NCBI GenBank assembly: GCA_964448285.1
Contig: CAYUWG010000006.1
Coordinates: 1 to 64,000, forward strand
DNA length: 64,000 nt
From: CAYUWG01 sp964448285
GTDB taxonomy: Bacteria > Bacteroidota > Ignavibacteria > SZUA-365
Direction of reading: 5' to 3'
Positions 47,853 to 57,066 of this stretch are shown piece by piece. Made by a program: the position numbers and the translations under genes. The notes below the pieces were generated by a model that made no database searches, was not told the origin of the DNA, and was given only the letters and a program-made list of their open reading frames with translations. Within the stretch, counting starts at the first letter, position 1; every line of letters begins with the position of its first letter.

Positions 47853-48503
47853 ATGGCTATAGCGAAACGACACATCCGTGCAATAGTATTCGCACTGATG
47901 TTCCTCTGTCACGGCCTCTTCGCTCAGGAGGCGAGTAAGAACGAATGGTTCTTGGAGACATCGCCTTCGCTCCTGTTCTCCGTCTCATCTTTGACTACAT
48001 ACAGCTATCAAGGCGGCGTCGGTATCGGATTCCAGCGATCACCGGATGCTCTGTGGCGTATCGCCGTCATCGTCAGTCACAGATCCGAAAGTTCAACAAG
48101 ATCTTCTGATTATCCCTTTCATGACCTGAGGAAGGGGACAGAGTCGCAGTTATCTCTTTTCGTTTCTCCGCTATTCCCTATTCGCAACTGGGATGCCTTC
48201 TATGTATTTACTGCACCATCCGTGCAAGGGGGAAATAGTTGGAGCTCATCCGATTTCGAAAGGATGGATATAAGTAGAGTATCAACATGGAGTACAACAC
48301 GCTCAATATGGAACATCGCCGGCGGATTCGGTTTTGGTGTAGGTGCCACGATAAGTAAAAGAATCTCTCTGACCGCAGAATACCGCATATCGCTTTCATA
48401 CACAAGAGAATACGCGGATGACACTCGGTTTAAGCAAGTATCTTCATTTGAAATGTGGTCATTCAGCACTTACGCATCATTAACGTTGATGTATAAGTTA
48501 TGA
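47853..48503 (+). CDS. Outer-membrane beta-barrel-like protein (216 aa), paralogue 2
   Basis: Signal peptide with cleavage near LFAQEAS. WFLETSPSLLFSVSS, GGVGIGFQRSPDALWRIAV, LFVSPLFPIRNWDAFYVFTAP and IAGGFGFGVGATISKRISLT parallel the previous gene. Ends 4 nt inside the next gene start. Probably an outer-membrane component; no specific role. Confidence 0.8.
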   Translation: MAIAKRHIRAIVFALMFLCHGLFAQEASKNEWFLETSPSLLFSVSSLTTYSYQGGVGIGFQRSPDALWRIAVIVSHRSESSTRSSDYPFHDLRKGTESQLSLFVSPLFPIRNWDAFYVFTAPSVQGGNSWSSSDFERMDISRVSTWSTTRSIWNIAGGFGFGVGATISKRISLTAEYRISLSYTREYADDTRFKQVSSFEMWSFSTYASLTLMYKL

Positions 48504-49069
48504 AAAGCATTCTCACGGCATGCGTATTCTTATCGATTGCCGCGTTCGGACAATCGCCATCTGCAGTGGATTCTGTTTTCGCAAGGGATCTGTCGAATCC
48601 TTCTCTGCTTGTTCAGTTTTTTAACTTACCGAATTTTGATCCTTCGCATGAATTAGCACTCGGAGTGGCGATGTCGTTGTCAAAAAGCCAGGAATTGCAC
48701 GTACTTATGCATTACGGGTGGAGCCGGGATCCTATGCACTATGGCTTAGGCATACATTTAGGTTGGTACCAATACTTTCACGGTGACCACATTTCATCGC
48801 CGTATATCGGCGGAATGATTTCTTCCATTTTTTATTACACGGAGTATTTCCGCCTTCCTATACAAAAAGCCCTTTCAACGGGTAAAGCAACCTATAGCAG
48901 TGGTCTCAGCGCCGGTATTCTGTTTTTTCCAGAATCGATATTCCAGCTATCTGTCGATTATTTGCTTCGCTACGATTACAGCGTTTACCCAGATTTCGAA
49001 CGTCATTCGTTCGGTCACAGCGTTCGGTTTATTGGGAGGTTATCGCTGGCGAAACTGTTCCGTGAATGA
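48500..49069 (+). CDS. Secreted beta-rich protein (189 aa), unknown
   Basis: Signal peptide (MKSILTACVFLSIAAFGQ), then strands ELALGVAMSLSKSQELHVLM, YGLGIHLGWYQYF and SVRFIGRLSLAKLF. Probably another small outer-membrane barrel in the same transcription unit (ATGA overlap). No family recognised. Confidence 0.78.
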   Translation: MKSILTACVFLSIAAFGQSPSAVDSVFARDLSNPSLLVQFFNLPNFDPSHELALGVAMSLSKSQELHVLMHYGWSRDPMHYGLGIHLGWYQYFHGDHISSPYIGGMISSIFYYTEYFRLPIQKALSTGKATYSSGLSAGILFFPESIFQLSVDYLLRYDYSVYPDFERHSFGHSVRFIGRLSLAKLFRE

Positions 49070-49118
49070 GAGGAAATCATTCCACAGACAATGCATTCCT
49101 CTCATCGACAGAAACACG

Positions 49119-49526
49119 TCACGCCTGCGGCATCGCGTTCATATCCATGTGGAAGATTTCCCAGATGTGTCCGTCAGGATCGGAGAAGGAACGGCCGTAC
49201 ATCCAGCCGTGGTCTTCCGGCTTGCGATGTTCATTCGCTCCGTGTTCTATAGCTTTTTGAATCAGGCCATCGACTTCGTCGCGGCTGGAGGCAGAGAGGG
49301 CTGTGATCACTTCCGCGTTCCGGGCCGTGTCGCACAGATCTCTGCGTGAAAAGGACTTGAAGAACGGTTCAACGAGAAGCATCACGAAGCTTTCTTCGGA
49401 GATGATCATACACGTCGCGTTCTCATCAGTGAATTGCGGATTGAACGTGAATCCCAGCGCCGTAAAGAAGGCAACGGATCTGTCGAGGTCTTTCACGGGG
49501 AGATTGATGAATGTCTGTCGTGCCAT
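49119..49526 (-). CDS. VOC (glyoxalase/bleomycin-resistance) superfamily protein
   Basis: 135 aa from ATG 49526: MARQTFINLPVKDLDRSVAF, a typical VOC start, EESFVMLLVEPFFKSFSRRD, and DPDGHIWEIFHMDMNAMPQ with His and Glu as the metal pair. The long open frame to 50771 on this strand is an antisense shadow of the phosphatase gene. Small-molecule lyase, dioxygenase or binding role unknown. Confidence 0.9.
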   Translation of the reverse strand: MARQTFINLPVKDLDRSVAFFTALGFTFNPQFTDENATCMIISEESFVMLLVEPFFKSFSRRDLCDTARNAEVITALSASSRDEVDGLIQKAIEHGANEHRKPEDHGWMYGRSFSDPDGHIWEIFHMDMNAMPQA

Positions 49527-49679
49527 ACCAGGCCTTTCGAAAGAAGTGGATGAAGGGTGAGCAAGCTTTCCGCACAACCTTAGCGAGTTGACGCGCGATT
49601 TGCAAAGTCGTCGAATGTCGAGACGTGGAATCATCATCCTGTTTCGTATTGCCTCCCTTCGAACATATTTTGCAGCGCG

Positions 49680-51035
49680 ATGAATACACTTTCCGAAATA
49701 CGCCCCTTCCCTCCCGTCCTTACTTTCATCCTCTTCGCCTCGATCAGCAGCCTTTGTTTCGCTCAGCAAGACCTGCTTCAATCCGGTCCGATGCTTGGGT
49801 ATGCGGACTATCGTGAGGTGTTGCTGTGGGTGCAAACCAAAGCGGAAGCGAAGGTGCATTTCACTTACTACGAAATCGACAATCCGGCGAAAAGGTATCG
49901 CACCGCGGACTTCCCAACGAAGAAGAACGAAGGCTGCGTCGCCAAACTCGTCGCGGATCAGGTTGAGCCGGGAAAGCGATACTGGTACGATCTCTACATC
50001 AACAACAAGCTCGTGAAGCGACCATATCCGACGGAGTTTCAGACGCTCACTCTCTGGCAGTGGCGAACCGATCCACCGGAGTTCACCGTTGCGACGGGAA
50101 GCTGTTTCTATGTCAACGAGGAACAATACGACCGTCCCGGCACACCGTACGGAAGCGAATACGAGATTATGCAGGCGATTCACTCGAAGCGTCCCGAACT
50201 CATGCTCTGGCTCGGTGACAACACGTATTTGCGCGAAGTCGATTGGAACACGTGGACGGGCATCATCCGCCGATGGACGAACACGCGTTCGATTCCCGAG
50301 CTGCAGCCGCTGCTCGCCTCGACGCATCATTACATGATCTGGGACGATCACGATTACGGTCCGAACGATAGCGACCGCGGCTTCTGGAACAAGGAACAGA
50401 CGCTTGCAGCCTTCAAGCTTTTTTCCGGGAATCCGAACTACGGCGTGCATGGGGCGGGAGGAATCGCCTCGCGTTTCGAATGGGGCGACGTGGAGTTTTT
50501 CCTGCTCGATAACCGATGGTTCCGTACACCGAACAGGCGGCTGACCGGCGAGCGGCACATACTCGGCAATAAACAGATTCACTGGATCATCGATGCACTT
50601 TCCACAAGCAGGGCGACGTTCAAGATCGTTGCCATCGGCGGGCAGGTGCTCAATACGGCAGCGGTCTATGAGAACTACGCCAACTACGAAGAGGAACGCA
50701 CGGAATTCCTGGACGCAATCAAGAAGAACGGTATCCAGGGCGTCTTCTTCATCGATGGCGACAGGCATCACACCGAGCTTACCATGATGCCGCGCGAGGA
50801 AACCTATCCGCTGTACGATCTTACGGTCTCATCCCTTACCGCAGGCGTCAACACGAAATCCGGAGATGAAGCCAACACGCTGCGCGTTCAGGGGACCCAC
50901 GTGATGAAGCACAACTTCGCGACGCTGAAATTCAGCGGTCCACGCAAGGAGCGCGTGATGACGATTACGATTTTCGATAAAGACGGCAACGAAATCTGGA
51001 CGCGAAGAATCACGGCGAAAGAACTCGGCAGTTGA
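49680..51035 (+). CDS. PhoD-like alkaline phosphatase D family protein
   Basis: 451 aa with signal peptide (cleavage near CFAQQ). Fibronectin-like N-domain (YREVLLWVQTKAEAKVHFTY) then the metallophosphatase: TVATGSCFYV, LMLWLGDNTYLREVDW, HYMIWDDHDYGPNDSDRGFW and FFIDGDRHHTELT provide the metal ligands. Phosphodiesterase/phosphomonoesterase of the periplasm or surface, involved in phosphate acquisition. 76 nt before the next gene. Confidence 0.92.
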   Translation: MNTLSEIRPFPPVLTFILFASISSLCFAQQDLLQSGPMLGYADYREVLLWVQTKAEAKVHFTYYEIDNPAKRYRTADFPTKKNEGCVAKLVADQVEPGKRYWYDLYINNKLVKRPYPTEFQTLTLWQWRTDPPEFTVATGSCFYVNEEQYDRPGTPYGSEYEIMQAIHSKRPELMLWLGDNTYLREVDWNTWTGIIRRWTNTRSIPELQPLLASTHHYMIWDDHDYGPNDSDRGFWNKEQTLAAFKLFSGNPNYGVHGAGGIASRFEWGDVEFFLLDNRWFRTPNRRLTGERHILGNKQIHWIIDALSTSRATFKIVAIGGQVLNTAAVYENYANYEEERTEFLDAIKKNGIQGVFFIDGDRHHTELTMMPREETYPLYDLTVSSLTAGVNTKSGDEANTLRVQGTHVMKHNFATLKFSGPRKERVMTITIFDKDGNEIWTRRITAKELGS

Positions 51036-51111
51036 GATTCGATTGCCTGAGAGCGTTGGCAGGGCTACATTCGCTGACGGCGGCAATCCAAACGAGCCGT
51101 CGCCCCACCAC

Positions 51112-51723
51112 ATGAAATCCCGGCATTTTATCCTTCTCTCCCTCATTGCACTTCCGTTCATGATGTCGTTCGGGCAGCAGCAGCAGCAACCGATGAAGTT
51201 CATCATCGAAAAGAAGGAAGTGTATAGCCGTTATCTCCTCGGTGCCGAAGGACACTTGTTCGTTGCGGATCCCATCACGTCAGTCTCCACGATCGAAGCA
51301 TATCCCGGACTTTCGTTCATGGGAGAGTATGCACTCGATAACGTGTTCGACCGCGCCGATTGGTTTTTCCGCAGCAGGATCGGCGGCTCGCATAAGTTCG
51401 TCTATGGGGAAATCGGAACGCGCTTCGGCCAGGGTCTTTTCGGCTCAGTATCTGCAACGTACCTTCACCACTTCGAACAGGAGCGCGTTCTGCAGAGAGA
51501 CGATACTTCGAAGGTGGTCTTTTATTCGAAAAAAGTTCTGCACAATCTCTATTTGTCACTCGGTTTGGGTTTCTCACTCGAAGACATCTCGATAGAAGCG
51601 TCGTATCGCACACCCGTCGAGAACACGCTTGAAGTCGTGAAGACGAACGTGTACGAAGGATCACCGCGTTTCGGCGTGTGGCGCCATGCGTATGTCACGG
51701 TAACGTTCTGGCTCGTGCTGTAA
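51112..51723 (+). CDS. Secreted beta-rich protein (203 aa), unknown
   Basis: Signal peptide with FGQQQQQP after cleavage, then RYLLGAEGHLFVADPITSVS, SATYLHHFEQERVL, LSLGLGFSLEDISIEASY and a C-terminal strand YVTVTFWLVL ending in a hydrophobic residue, typical of an outer-membrane barrel. No family recognised. ATG 51112 is chosen at the signal peptide; the frame opens at 51043. Confidence 0.78.
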   Translation: MKSRHFILLSLIALPFMMSFGQQQQQPMKFIIEKKEVYSRYLLGAEGHLFVADPITSVSTIEAYPGLSFMGEYALDNVFDRADWFFRSRIGGSHKFVYGEIGTRFGQGLFGSVSATYLHHFEQERVLQRDDTSKVVFYSKKVLHNLYLSLGLGFSLEDISIEASYRTPVENTLEVVKTNVYEGSPRFGVWRHAYVTVTFWLVL

Positions 51724-51758
51724 AGGAAGCAGCGTCGCCTGCGTTGCGATGATTCGGG

Positions 51759-51989
51759 TTATGCTTTCGGTTGAATGGGAGGCAATGCACGCGCTTTCGA
51801 TTCGTCGTCGAATCCGATCTCGCGGTGTGTGCTGTCGCAGAAGGGAGCATTCTTCGTGTGTCCGCATCGACAGAGTTTTATCACTTCGCGTCCGCCGAGG
51901 TCGTAGCGGTTTCCCTCCGCGTCGTAGAGTTCGAAATCTCCTTCGATTTTCACGGAGCCTTTCGGATTTATGGTAAGTCTTGCAGTCAT
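51759..51989 (-). CDS. CDGSH iron-sulfur domain protein
   Basis: 76 aa. Ends in the 2Fe-2S motif LCRCGHTKNAPFCDSTH (C-x-C-x2-[ST]-x3-P-x-C-D-x-x-H), with the usual Gly after CD replaced by Ser. N-terminal strand region KGSVKIEGDFELYDAEGNRY. Overlaps the flavin reductase gene by 4 nt, so they are coupled. Small [2Fe-2S] electron carrier or cluster-transfer role. Confidence 0.9.
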   Translation of the reverse strand: MTARLTINPKGSVKIEGDFELYDAEGNRYDLGGREVIKLCRCGHTKNAPFCDSTHREIGFDDESKARALPPIQPKA

Positions 51990-52558
51990 ATCTCTCGAAA
52001 TCGTTTGATGAAGTTTCTGTCCCGTTTCCCGTCGTGCCTGTGTTTTGCGATGAGCTTCAGTGCGATTCCCGGAGGCTGCTTTGCGAATGCATCGTACTTG
52101 CGAAGCGGTTTCTTTCCCAACTCGACGAACGATTCCACGACGTCGGCGAGAAGGATGACGCGGTCTCCGCTGTCCATGCTGTTCACGGTGAGGCATTCGC
52201 TCCAACCGCACGTGCCGGGGAGGACGGGCAATCCACTCGGTGATCGTTCGAGCGCGATGCCTTCGAACTTGTTTCGATCGCGACCGGAGTTCAATCCGAA
52301 AAGCGGAAGCCACTCGTATTGATCTTCCGCGAGCATGTTCGCGACAAAGCGTCCGCTCTTCCGGATAAGCTCGAACGTGTAATTCATCGGTGAAAAAACC
52401 GCGACGACGCGCGGGAGATCGGGTACGAGCGTCGCCGGCATGAGCCACGTCGCAACGAAACCGCTTTCCTGTTCCCCATCTTTCGCCGTAATGACGAAAA
52501 CCTCATGATTGGTCAGTGAAAAGACGGAGCCGGGATAGACGAGCGATTCTCCCGACAC
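51986..52558 (-). CDS. Flavin reductase domain protein
   Basis: 190 aa. Fits the FMN-binding flavin reductase-like fold: PGSVFSLTNHEVFVITAKDG, GFVATWLMPATLVPDLPRVVAVFSP region, SGRFVANMLAEDQ and GLPVLPGTCGWSEC. Binds FMN for small-molecule redox. Between frataxin (1 nt gap) and CDGSH genes. Confidence 0.88.
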   Translation of the reverse strand: MSGESLVYPGSVFSLTNHEVFVITAKDGEQESGFVATWLMPATLVPDLPRVVAVFSPMNYTFELIRKSGRFVANMLAEDQYEWLPLFGLNSGRDRNKFEGIALERSPSGLPVLPGTCGWSECLTVNSMDSGDRVILLADVVESFVELGKKPLRKYDAFAKQPPGIALKLIAKHRHDGKRDRNFIKRFREI

Positions 52559-52559
52559 G

Positions 52560-52895
52560 CTACTCTTCCTTCAAGTCGATCGCTCGGCCGACTTTTTCAG
52601 AGATCATTTTATTCAACGATGCGATGAGCGGCACCTCGGTCGTTTCGTTGAACCACTCCTCTTCAACGTCGTCGTAGTAAAACCGATGGATCGTCCCCGT
52701 TGTATGTTCCAATTGAATGCGACGCTCGGCGGTGTCGCGCTTCATGACGATGCGGGACACGTCCTCGAATTCAATAACGCAGTTTCCACCGTGAGCGGTG
52801 ACTTCCACGTGATTGATGGCTAATTCATCGATACGCCGCTCGATAAATTCGTAGGTCTCTTCAACCGTGATTTCAAAATCTGTATGATCGAGCAT
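52560..52895 (-). CDS. cyaY: Frataxin-like protein (CyaY)
   Basis: 111 aa from ATG 52895. TVEETYEFIERRIDEL helix 1, then beta strands HVEVTAHGGNCVIEFED, RIVMKRDTAERRIQLEHTTG and HRFYYDDVEEEWFNE, with a closing helix. Order and acidic ridge (DDVEEE) match CyaY/frataxin, which regulates iron-sulfur assembly. The conserved NRQ of CyaY reads KRD here. Frataxin outside Proteobacteria and eukaryotes is less usual. Leads a 3-gene iron/flavin operon. Confidence 0.72.
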   Translation of the reverse strand: MLDHTDFEITVEETYEFIERRIDELAINHVEVTAHGGNCVIEFEDVSRIVMKRDTAERRIQLEHTTGTIHRFYYDDVEEEWFNETTEVPLIASLNKMISEKVGRAIDLKEE

Positions 52896-53169
52896 AGAAG
52901 GAATGGTTGGTTCGACAAAAAACATGGAGCAAAATACGGCTCGGGTGAAGGATGGACAAAGATCGTGACCCTGAGCTATTTCAAATACCCGTGCACGGTA
53001 TCGCGACAAACGAAGGCGAGACGGGATTCAACGCCATGCCAATGCTTCCGCGTGCATTACAGAAAGGAATCATCGACCTGCATCCTGCGGCATATCCGAA
53101 AATCTCACGGGAGATTTCTTTCTCTCGTGTTTTTCTCCATCTTGCTTCCATCAATACGGAGGATCATCC

Positions 53170-54030
53170 ATGAGAAATTCCTTTCACATAGAGCCGCGCA
53201 CGAAGGTCTCGCTCAAGAAATTCGATACGGCTTTCACCGGGGAGTATTCCAGCAAACAGGACGCGAAGGAAAAGCTTGAACAATCCGTCAAGAAGCTCGC
53301 GGGGATGCAGGATATTCTCTATGCGAGCGATACTTACGGCTTGCTGCTGATCTTTCAGGCAATGGACGCTGCAGGAAAAGACAGCACGATCAAGCATGTC
53401 ATGTCCGGAGTCAATCCACAGGGTTGCCAGGTGTTCAGCTTCAAAACGCCGAGCGCGGAAGAACAGGACCATGACTTTCTCTGGCGATACATGAAAGCGC
53501 TGCCGGAGCGTGGCCGCATCGGCATATTCAATCGCTCCTATTATGAGGACGTCCTGATCGTTCGCGTGCACGATGCCATCCGCGAGAAACTGAAACTCCC
53601 CGCATCGGCGATGACGGAGGACATGTGGAAGCGTCGCTTCGAAGACATAAACAACCTCGAACGCTACCTTACGCGCAACGGCATCATCATTCTGAAATTT
53701 TTCCTGCACGTCTCCAAGGGGGAGCAGAAGAAGCGTTTCCTCAAACGCATCAACACGCCGGAGAAGAACTGGAAGTTCTCGTTGCAGGACGTTCGTGAAC
53801 GTCAGCATTGGGACAAGTACATGTATACATACGAAGAAGTCCTAGCCCATACGAGCACGGAGTATGCGCCGTGGTACGTGATCCCGGCAGACCATAAGTG
53901 GTTCACGCGCGTTGCCGTTTCTGAAATCATTCTCTCGCGTCTCGAATCGCTCGATCTTCAATACCCGGTCGTGAGTGATGAACACAAACGCGAACTCGAA
54001 GAAGCGCGCATCGCATTGGAAAGCGAGTGA
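53170..54030 (+). CDS. ppk2: Polyphosphate kinase 2 family protein
   Basis: 286 aa. P-loop LLLIFQAMDAAGKDSTIKHV (about 59-78) with VNPQGCQVFSFK, lid-type RIGIFNRSYYEDVLI and a WKRRFEDINNLERYL segment define PPK2. It uses polyphosphate to phosphorylate nucleotides (ADP/GDP or AMP). Intact length for a one-domain PPK2. 60 nt before the ATG an AT-rich gap separates it from the frataxin operon. Confidence 0.94.
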   Translation: MRNSFHIEPRTKVSLKKFDTAFTGEYSSKQDAKEKLEQSVKKLAGMQDILYASDTYGLLLIFQAMDAAGKDSTIKHVMSGVNPQGCQVFSFKTPSAEEQDHDFLWRYMKALPERGRIGIFNRSYYEDVLIVRVHDAIREKLKLPASAMTEDMWKRRFEDINNLERYLTRNGIIILKFFLHVSKGEQKKRFLKRINTPEKNWKFSLQDVRERQHWDKYMYTYEEVLAHTSTEYAPWYVIPADHKWFTRVAVSEIILSRLESLDLQYPVVSDEHKRELEEARIALESE

Positions 54031-54036
54031 CGCACG

Positions 54037-54786
54037 TTACGCTTTTCTGAGAGCGAAAAGCACGTCGGTGTTCTCCACGTCGATCCTTTGAAATGAAACT
54101 GCACGGACGACAACCTGAAACACGCGCCATATTTGCCGCAATACCACGTTTCGCTCTTCCACCCAATCGACAAACTCGTTGCGATACGTTTCCAGCATGA
54201 GAATGTCTGCCTGATGAAGTCCGGCCCAGCGTTCCAACGCCGCCGGCGCGATGCCTGACCGATGATAGGTACGAAACGGTGCCCGGTCATTTCTCCCCGC
54301 ATCGCGATCGCGAAGAATGCGGCGATACACCCACACGTGGAATGCATGCGGTGTGAAGCGCGTAATCAATCCCTTGAGTGAGCGCACGTGCGGAAGCGCA
54401 AGAATCATCATTCCACCGGTGCGAAGCGCGGCAAACAGATTCTCCAACGCTTGTTCAGGCGCGCGAAGGTGTTCGAGAACGTCCCAGCATACGATTGCGT
54501 GGAATGTGCCTTCCGCGAAGCGATGCTTCTGAATATCCGCACAGATTTTTTCCTGAATGAACGGATTGCGATCCAACTGTGATTGCGAAATATCGATTCC
54601 GGTAACGCGGGCGTCGCGAGGAAACGAAAGGTGGCTCAACGAACCGCATCCCGCTTCGAGTATGCGTGGATCATCGACGCCTTCGAGGGCTTCGTCGAGG
54701 TATCGCTGAAGACTTTCTATCCGCGTGCTCATCGAATGGAAACTACGGGATAAACGCATAACAGTGTAAGGCTCTCTCCGGCTCAT
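54037..54786 (-). CDS. Class I SAM-dependent methyltransferase
   Basis: 249 aa if the first in-frame ATG is used; MRLSRSFHSMSTRI starts nine residues later and lies nearer the family start. SAM motif ILEAGCGSLSHLSF (about 42-55), VTGIDISQSQLDRN, CWDVLEHLRAPEQAL and GGMMILALPH. C-terminal RTYHRSGIAPAALERWAGL. Small-molecule or lipid substrate unknown. Convergent with ppk2 (6 nt between stops). Confidence 0.85.
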   Translation of the reverse strand: MSRREPYTVMRLSRSFHSMSTRIESLQRYLDEALEGVDDPRILEAGCGSLSHLSFPRDARVTGIDISQSQLDRNPFIQEKICADIQKHRFAEGTFHAIVCWDVLEHLRAPEQALENLFAALRTGGMMILALPHVRSLKGLITRFTPHAFHVWVYRRILRDRDAGRNDRAPFRTYHRSGIAPAALERWAGLHQADILMLETYRNEFVDWVEERNVVLRQIWRVFQVVVRAVSFQRIDVENTDVLFALRKA

Positions 54787-54834
54787 TTCGTAGCTTTCAC
54801 GCGATGAATCACTCCCGAATAAATGGAAACTTTC

Positions 54835-56133
54835 ATGTCAACCCTTCAACAATCAGATCCCGAACTTCACCAGATCATTCAGAATGAAATCGAACGGCAG
54901 GTAACCAAACTCCAGCTTATCGCCTCCGAGAACTACGCTTCGCCTGCGGTGATGGAAGCCGCCGGCAGCGTCATGACGAACAAATACGCGGAAGGCTATC
55001 CCGGCAAGCGCTACTACGGAGGCTGTGAGTTCGTCGATGATGCGGAGGAGCTTGCACGCAAGCGCCTGCGGCAGCTCTTCGGTGCGGAGTACGTGAACGT
55101 TCAACCCCACTCAGGCGCGACGGCAAATCAGGCCGTGTATTTCGCTTACCTCAAGCCGGGCGACAAAGTGCTCGGCATGGACTTAGCGCACGGCGGACAC
55201 CTCACACACGGTTCACCGGTCAACTTCAGCGGACAGTTGTACTCCATCATCCCATATGGCGTGAAGAAGGAAACCGGCACGATCGACTACGACGAACTTG
55301 AAGCGATCGCGCTTCGCGAGAGACCGAAGATGATCATCGCCGGCGCAAGCTCGTATCCGCGCAACATCGACTATGCTCGCTTTCGCGCGATCGCGGAAAA
55401 GGTCGGCGCGTTTCTCTGGGCGGATATCGCACATCCCGCGGCGCTCATTGCCACCGGACTCCTCGACGATCCGATGCCGCATTGCCACGTCGTCACATCA
55501 ACGACGCACAAGACCCTTCGCGGTCCCCGAGGAGGCGTCATCATGATGCAGAAGGACGCGGAGAATCCGTTCGGCATCGTCATGGCGAAGAGCGGCCGAA
55601 CGAAAATGATGTCGGAAATTCTCGACAGCACCGTGATGCCCGGCGTGCAAGGCGGGCCGCTCATGCACATCATCGCTGCGAAGGCCGTTGCGTTCAATGA
55701 AGCATTACAGCCGACGTTTGCGAACTATGCGCGGCAAGTGAAGAACAATGCGGCAAACCTCGGTGAACTGCTCGTTGAAAAAGGATTCAATCTCATTTCG
55801 AACGGCACCGACAATCACCTGATGCTCATCGATCTTCACAACAAGAACGTCACGGGAAAAGAAGCTGAACAGGCTTTGGAACGCGCCGGAATCACGCTCA
55901 ACAAGAACATGGTTCCCTTCGACGACCGTTCGCCGTTCGTCACGAGCGGGATTCGTCTCGGAACGGCAGCCATCACGACACGCGGTTTTCGGGAGAAGGA
56001 CATGGTTTTCATTGCCCGGCAGATCGATACGGTGATCAGCAATATTTCCGATGAGGCAACGCTCGACCGCGTACGCGGCGAAGTGAAAGCATATTGCGAG
56101 CAGTTTCCGCTATATACAGAACTGCACGATTGA
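54835..56133 (+). CDS. glyA: Serine hydroxymethyltransferase
   Basis: 432 aa from ATG 54835 (MSTLQQSDPELHQIIQNE), with GGAAA seven bases before; another ATG lies 12 nt earlier. SENYASPAVMEAAGSVMTNKYAEGYPGKRYYGG, split here as SENYASP, TNKYAEG and GKRYYGG, is diagnostic. PLP lysine in STTHKTLRGPRGG; VQGGPLMH, GTAAITTRG. Interconverts serine and glycine with tetrahydrofolate. Complete family length. Confidence 0.97.
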   Translation: MSTLQQSDPELHQIIQNEIERQVTKLQLIASENYASPAVMEAAGSVMTNKYAEGYPGKRYYGGCEFVDDAEELARKRLRQLFGAEYVNVQPHSGATANQAVYFAYLKPGDKVLGMDLAHGGHLTHGSPVNFSGQLYSIIPYGVKKETGTIDYDELEAIALRERPKMIIAGASSYPRNIDYARFRAIAEKVGAFLWADIAHPAALIATGLLDDPMPHCHVVTSTTHKTLRGPRGGVIMMQKDAENPFGIVMAKSGRTKMMSEILDSTVMPGVQGGPLMHIIAAKAVAFNEALQPTFANYARQVKNNAANLGELLVEKGFNLISNGTDNHLMLIDLHNKNVTGKEAEQALERAGITLNKNMVPFDDRSPFVTSGIRLGTAAITTRGFREKDMVFIARQIDTVISNISDEATLDRVRGEVKAYCEQFPLYTELHD

Positions 56134-56185
56134 GTGAGGGAATGAAAACTGCTGAATCACATTGTGATATGCATGAGGATTTGAA

Positions 56186-56560
56186 TCAGCAGAGCTCTTT
56201 CACTGTGGAAAGACATTCGACTGCTTTGCTGGCGATATTCCGTGGTGTGTCATAATCGTTATAGCGAGCTTTCTTCGATTCGTTCATGAGGAATCGATAC
56301 GATTCGTACGCAGGCCTAAGGTGTTGAAAGACGAGTGTCAGGAGTAGTTGGTGTTTATCCTGACGAAAGTGCGAATTGAGCGCACAATACTCTTCGAAAT
56401 TTCGATAGACTTGATCTCCGAGCGATAATGGGAAAAGTCTGCTTCGAACGTAATGGAGCGCTGAATAGAACGCTGTCGTCACAACCCAGTCAGGCCATCT
56501 TCCATTATCATGCAGGAATGAACAGATGGCTTCATTGCGTTCAGCCCGAATCTTGCTCAT
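56186..56560 (-). CDS. HEPN-like protein (124 aa)
   Basis: Helical protein: DWVVTTAFYSALHYVRSRLF (about 24-43), SHFRQDKHQLLL, AYESYRFLMNESKKARYND. The FYxALHYVR and SxxARYxD patterns match HEPN-type proteins that accompany toxin-antitoxin or RNA-cleavage modules. The usual RNase RxxxxH is not complete (RQDKH). 4-nt overlap with the upstream gene. Confidence 0.72.
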   Translation of the reverse strand: MSKIRAERNEAICSFLHDNGRWPDWVVTTAFYSALHYVRSRLFPLSLGDQVYRNFEEYCALNSHFRQDKHQLLLTLVFQHLRPAYESYRFLMNESKKARYNDYDTPRNIASKAVECLSTVKELC

Positions 56561-57066
56561 TTCCCAAGAAATGTATGGTAACGTAAATAGCCGTCAGCCT
56601 TCAGTAAATCCTCGTTGAAATTCTCACCGACGTATGAGAACGAGAAGTGAATCATGTACTCCGGAGTGCGCCATTCATTTTCACGCTCTCCAACGTAATC
56701 GTAAACTCCTTCGAATTGGCGTCCAGCGTATTCCTCCGGCGGAAGAAGTACGAGTACCTCAGGTGCATCGAAGCGTGCTTCGTTCAATCGCGCAGAGATA
56801 GGATGAAGTCCTTTTTGAATGAGCCACTTAAGAATGGTGTGAGTATGTGCCGCAGCTTTTGTGATGTTTTCTTCTCGCTTTCTCGCGAACCATTCCTGCG
56901 CAGCTGCAAACGCACTTTCAATTCCAGTCGTTACCCCTGCTTTCCATGCACTGATCATCTGGTTTGGACTGTATCGTTCGTCTCCGGGTTCAGGATCTGA
57001 CCAGTCTATTGGATCGACATTCGGGCGAATTTTTCCTTCAAAGATTTTCGAACCAGATGTGCTCAC
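56557..57066 (-). CDS. Unknown partner of the HEPN-like gene (169 aa)
   Basis: Contains SPNQMISAWKAGVTTGIESA, LKWLIQKGLHPISARLNEA, PEVLVLLPPEEYAGRQFEGV and IHFSFSYVGENFNEDLL. No nucleotidyltransferase motif or other known domain seen. It comes first in the two-gene operon and overlaps the HEPN-like gene by 4 nt, so the two act together; possibly toxin-antitoxin. Function open. Confidence 0.75.
   Translation of the reverse strand: MSTSGSKIFEGKIRPNVDPIDWSDPEPGDERYSPNQMISAWKAGVTTGIESAFAAAQEWFARKREENITKAAAHTHTILKWLIQKGLHPISARLNEARFDAPEVLVLLPPEEYAGRQFEGVYDYVGERENEWRTPEYMIHFSFSYVGENFNEDLLKADGYLRYHTFLGK

Noticed and set aside
49119..50771. Minus-strand 550-codon open frame
   Set aside because: Only the last 135 codons (VOC protein) look like protein; the rest lies antisense to the PhoD-like phosphatase gene and has no domain pattern.
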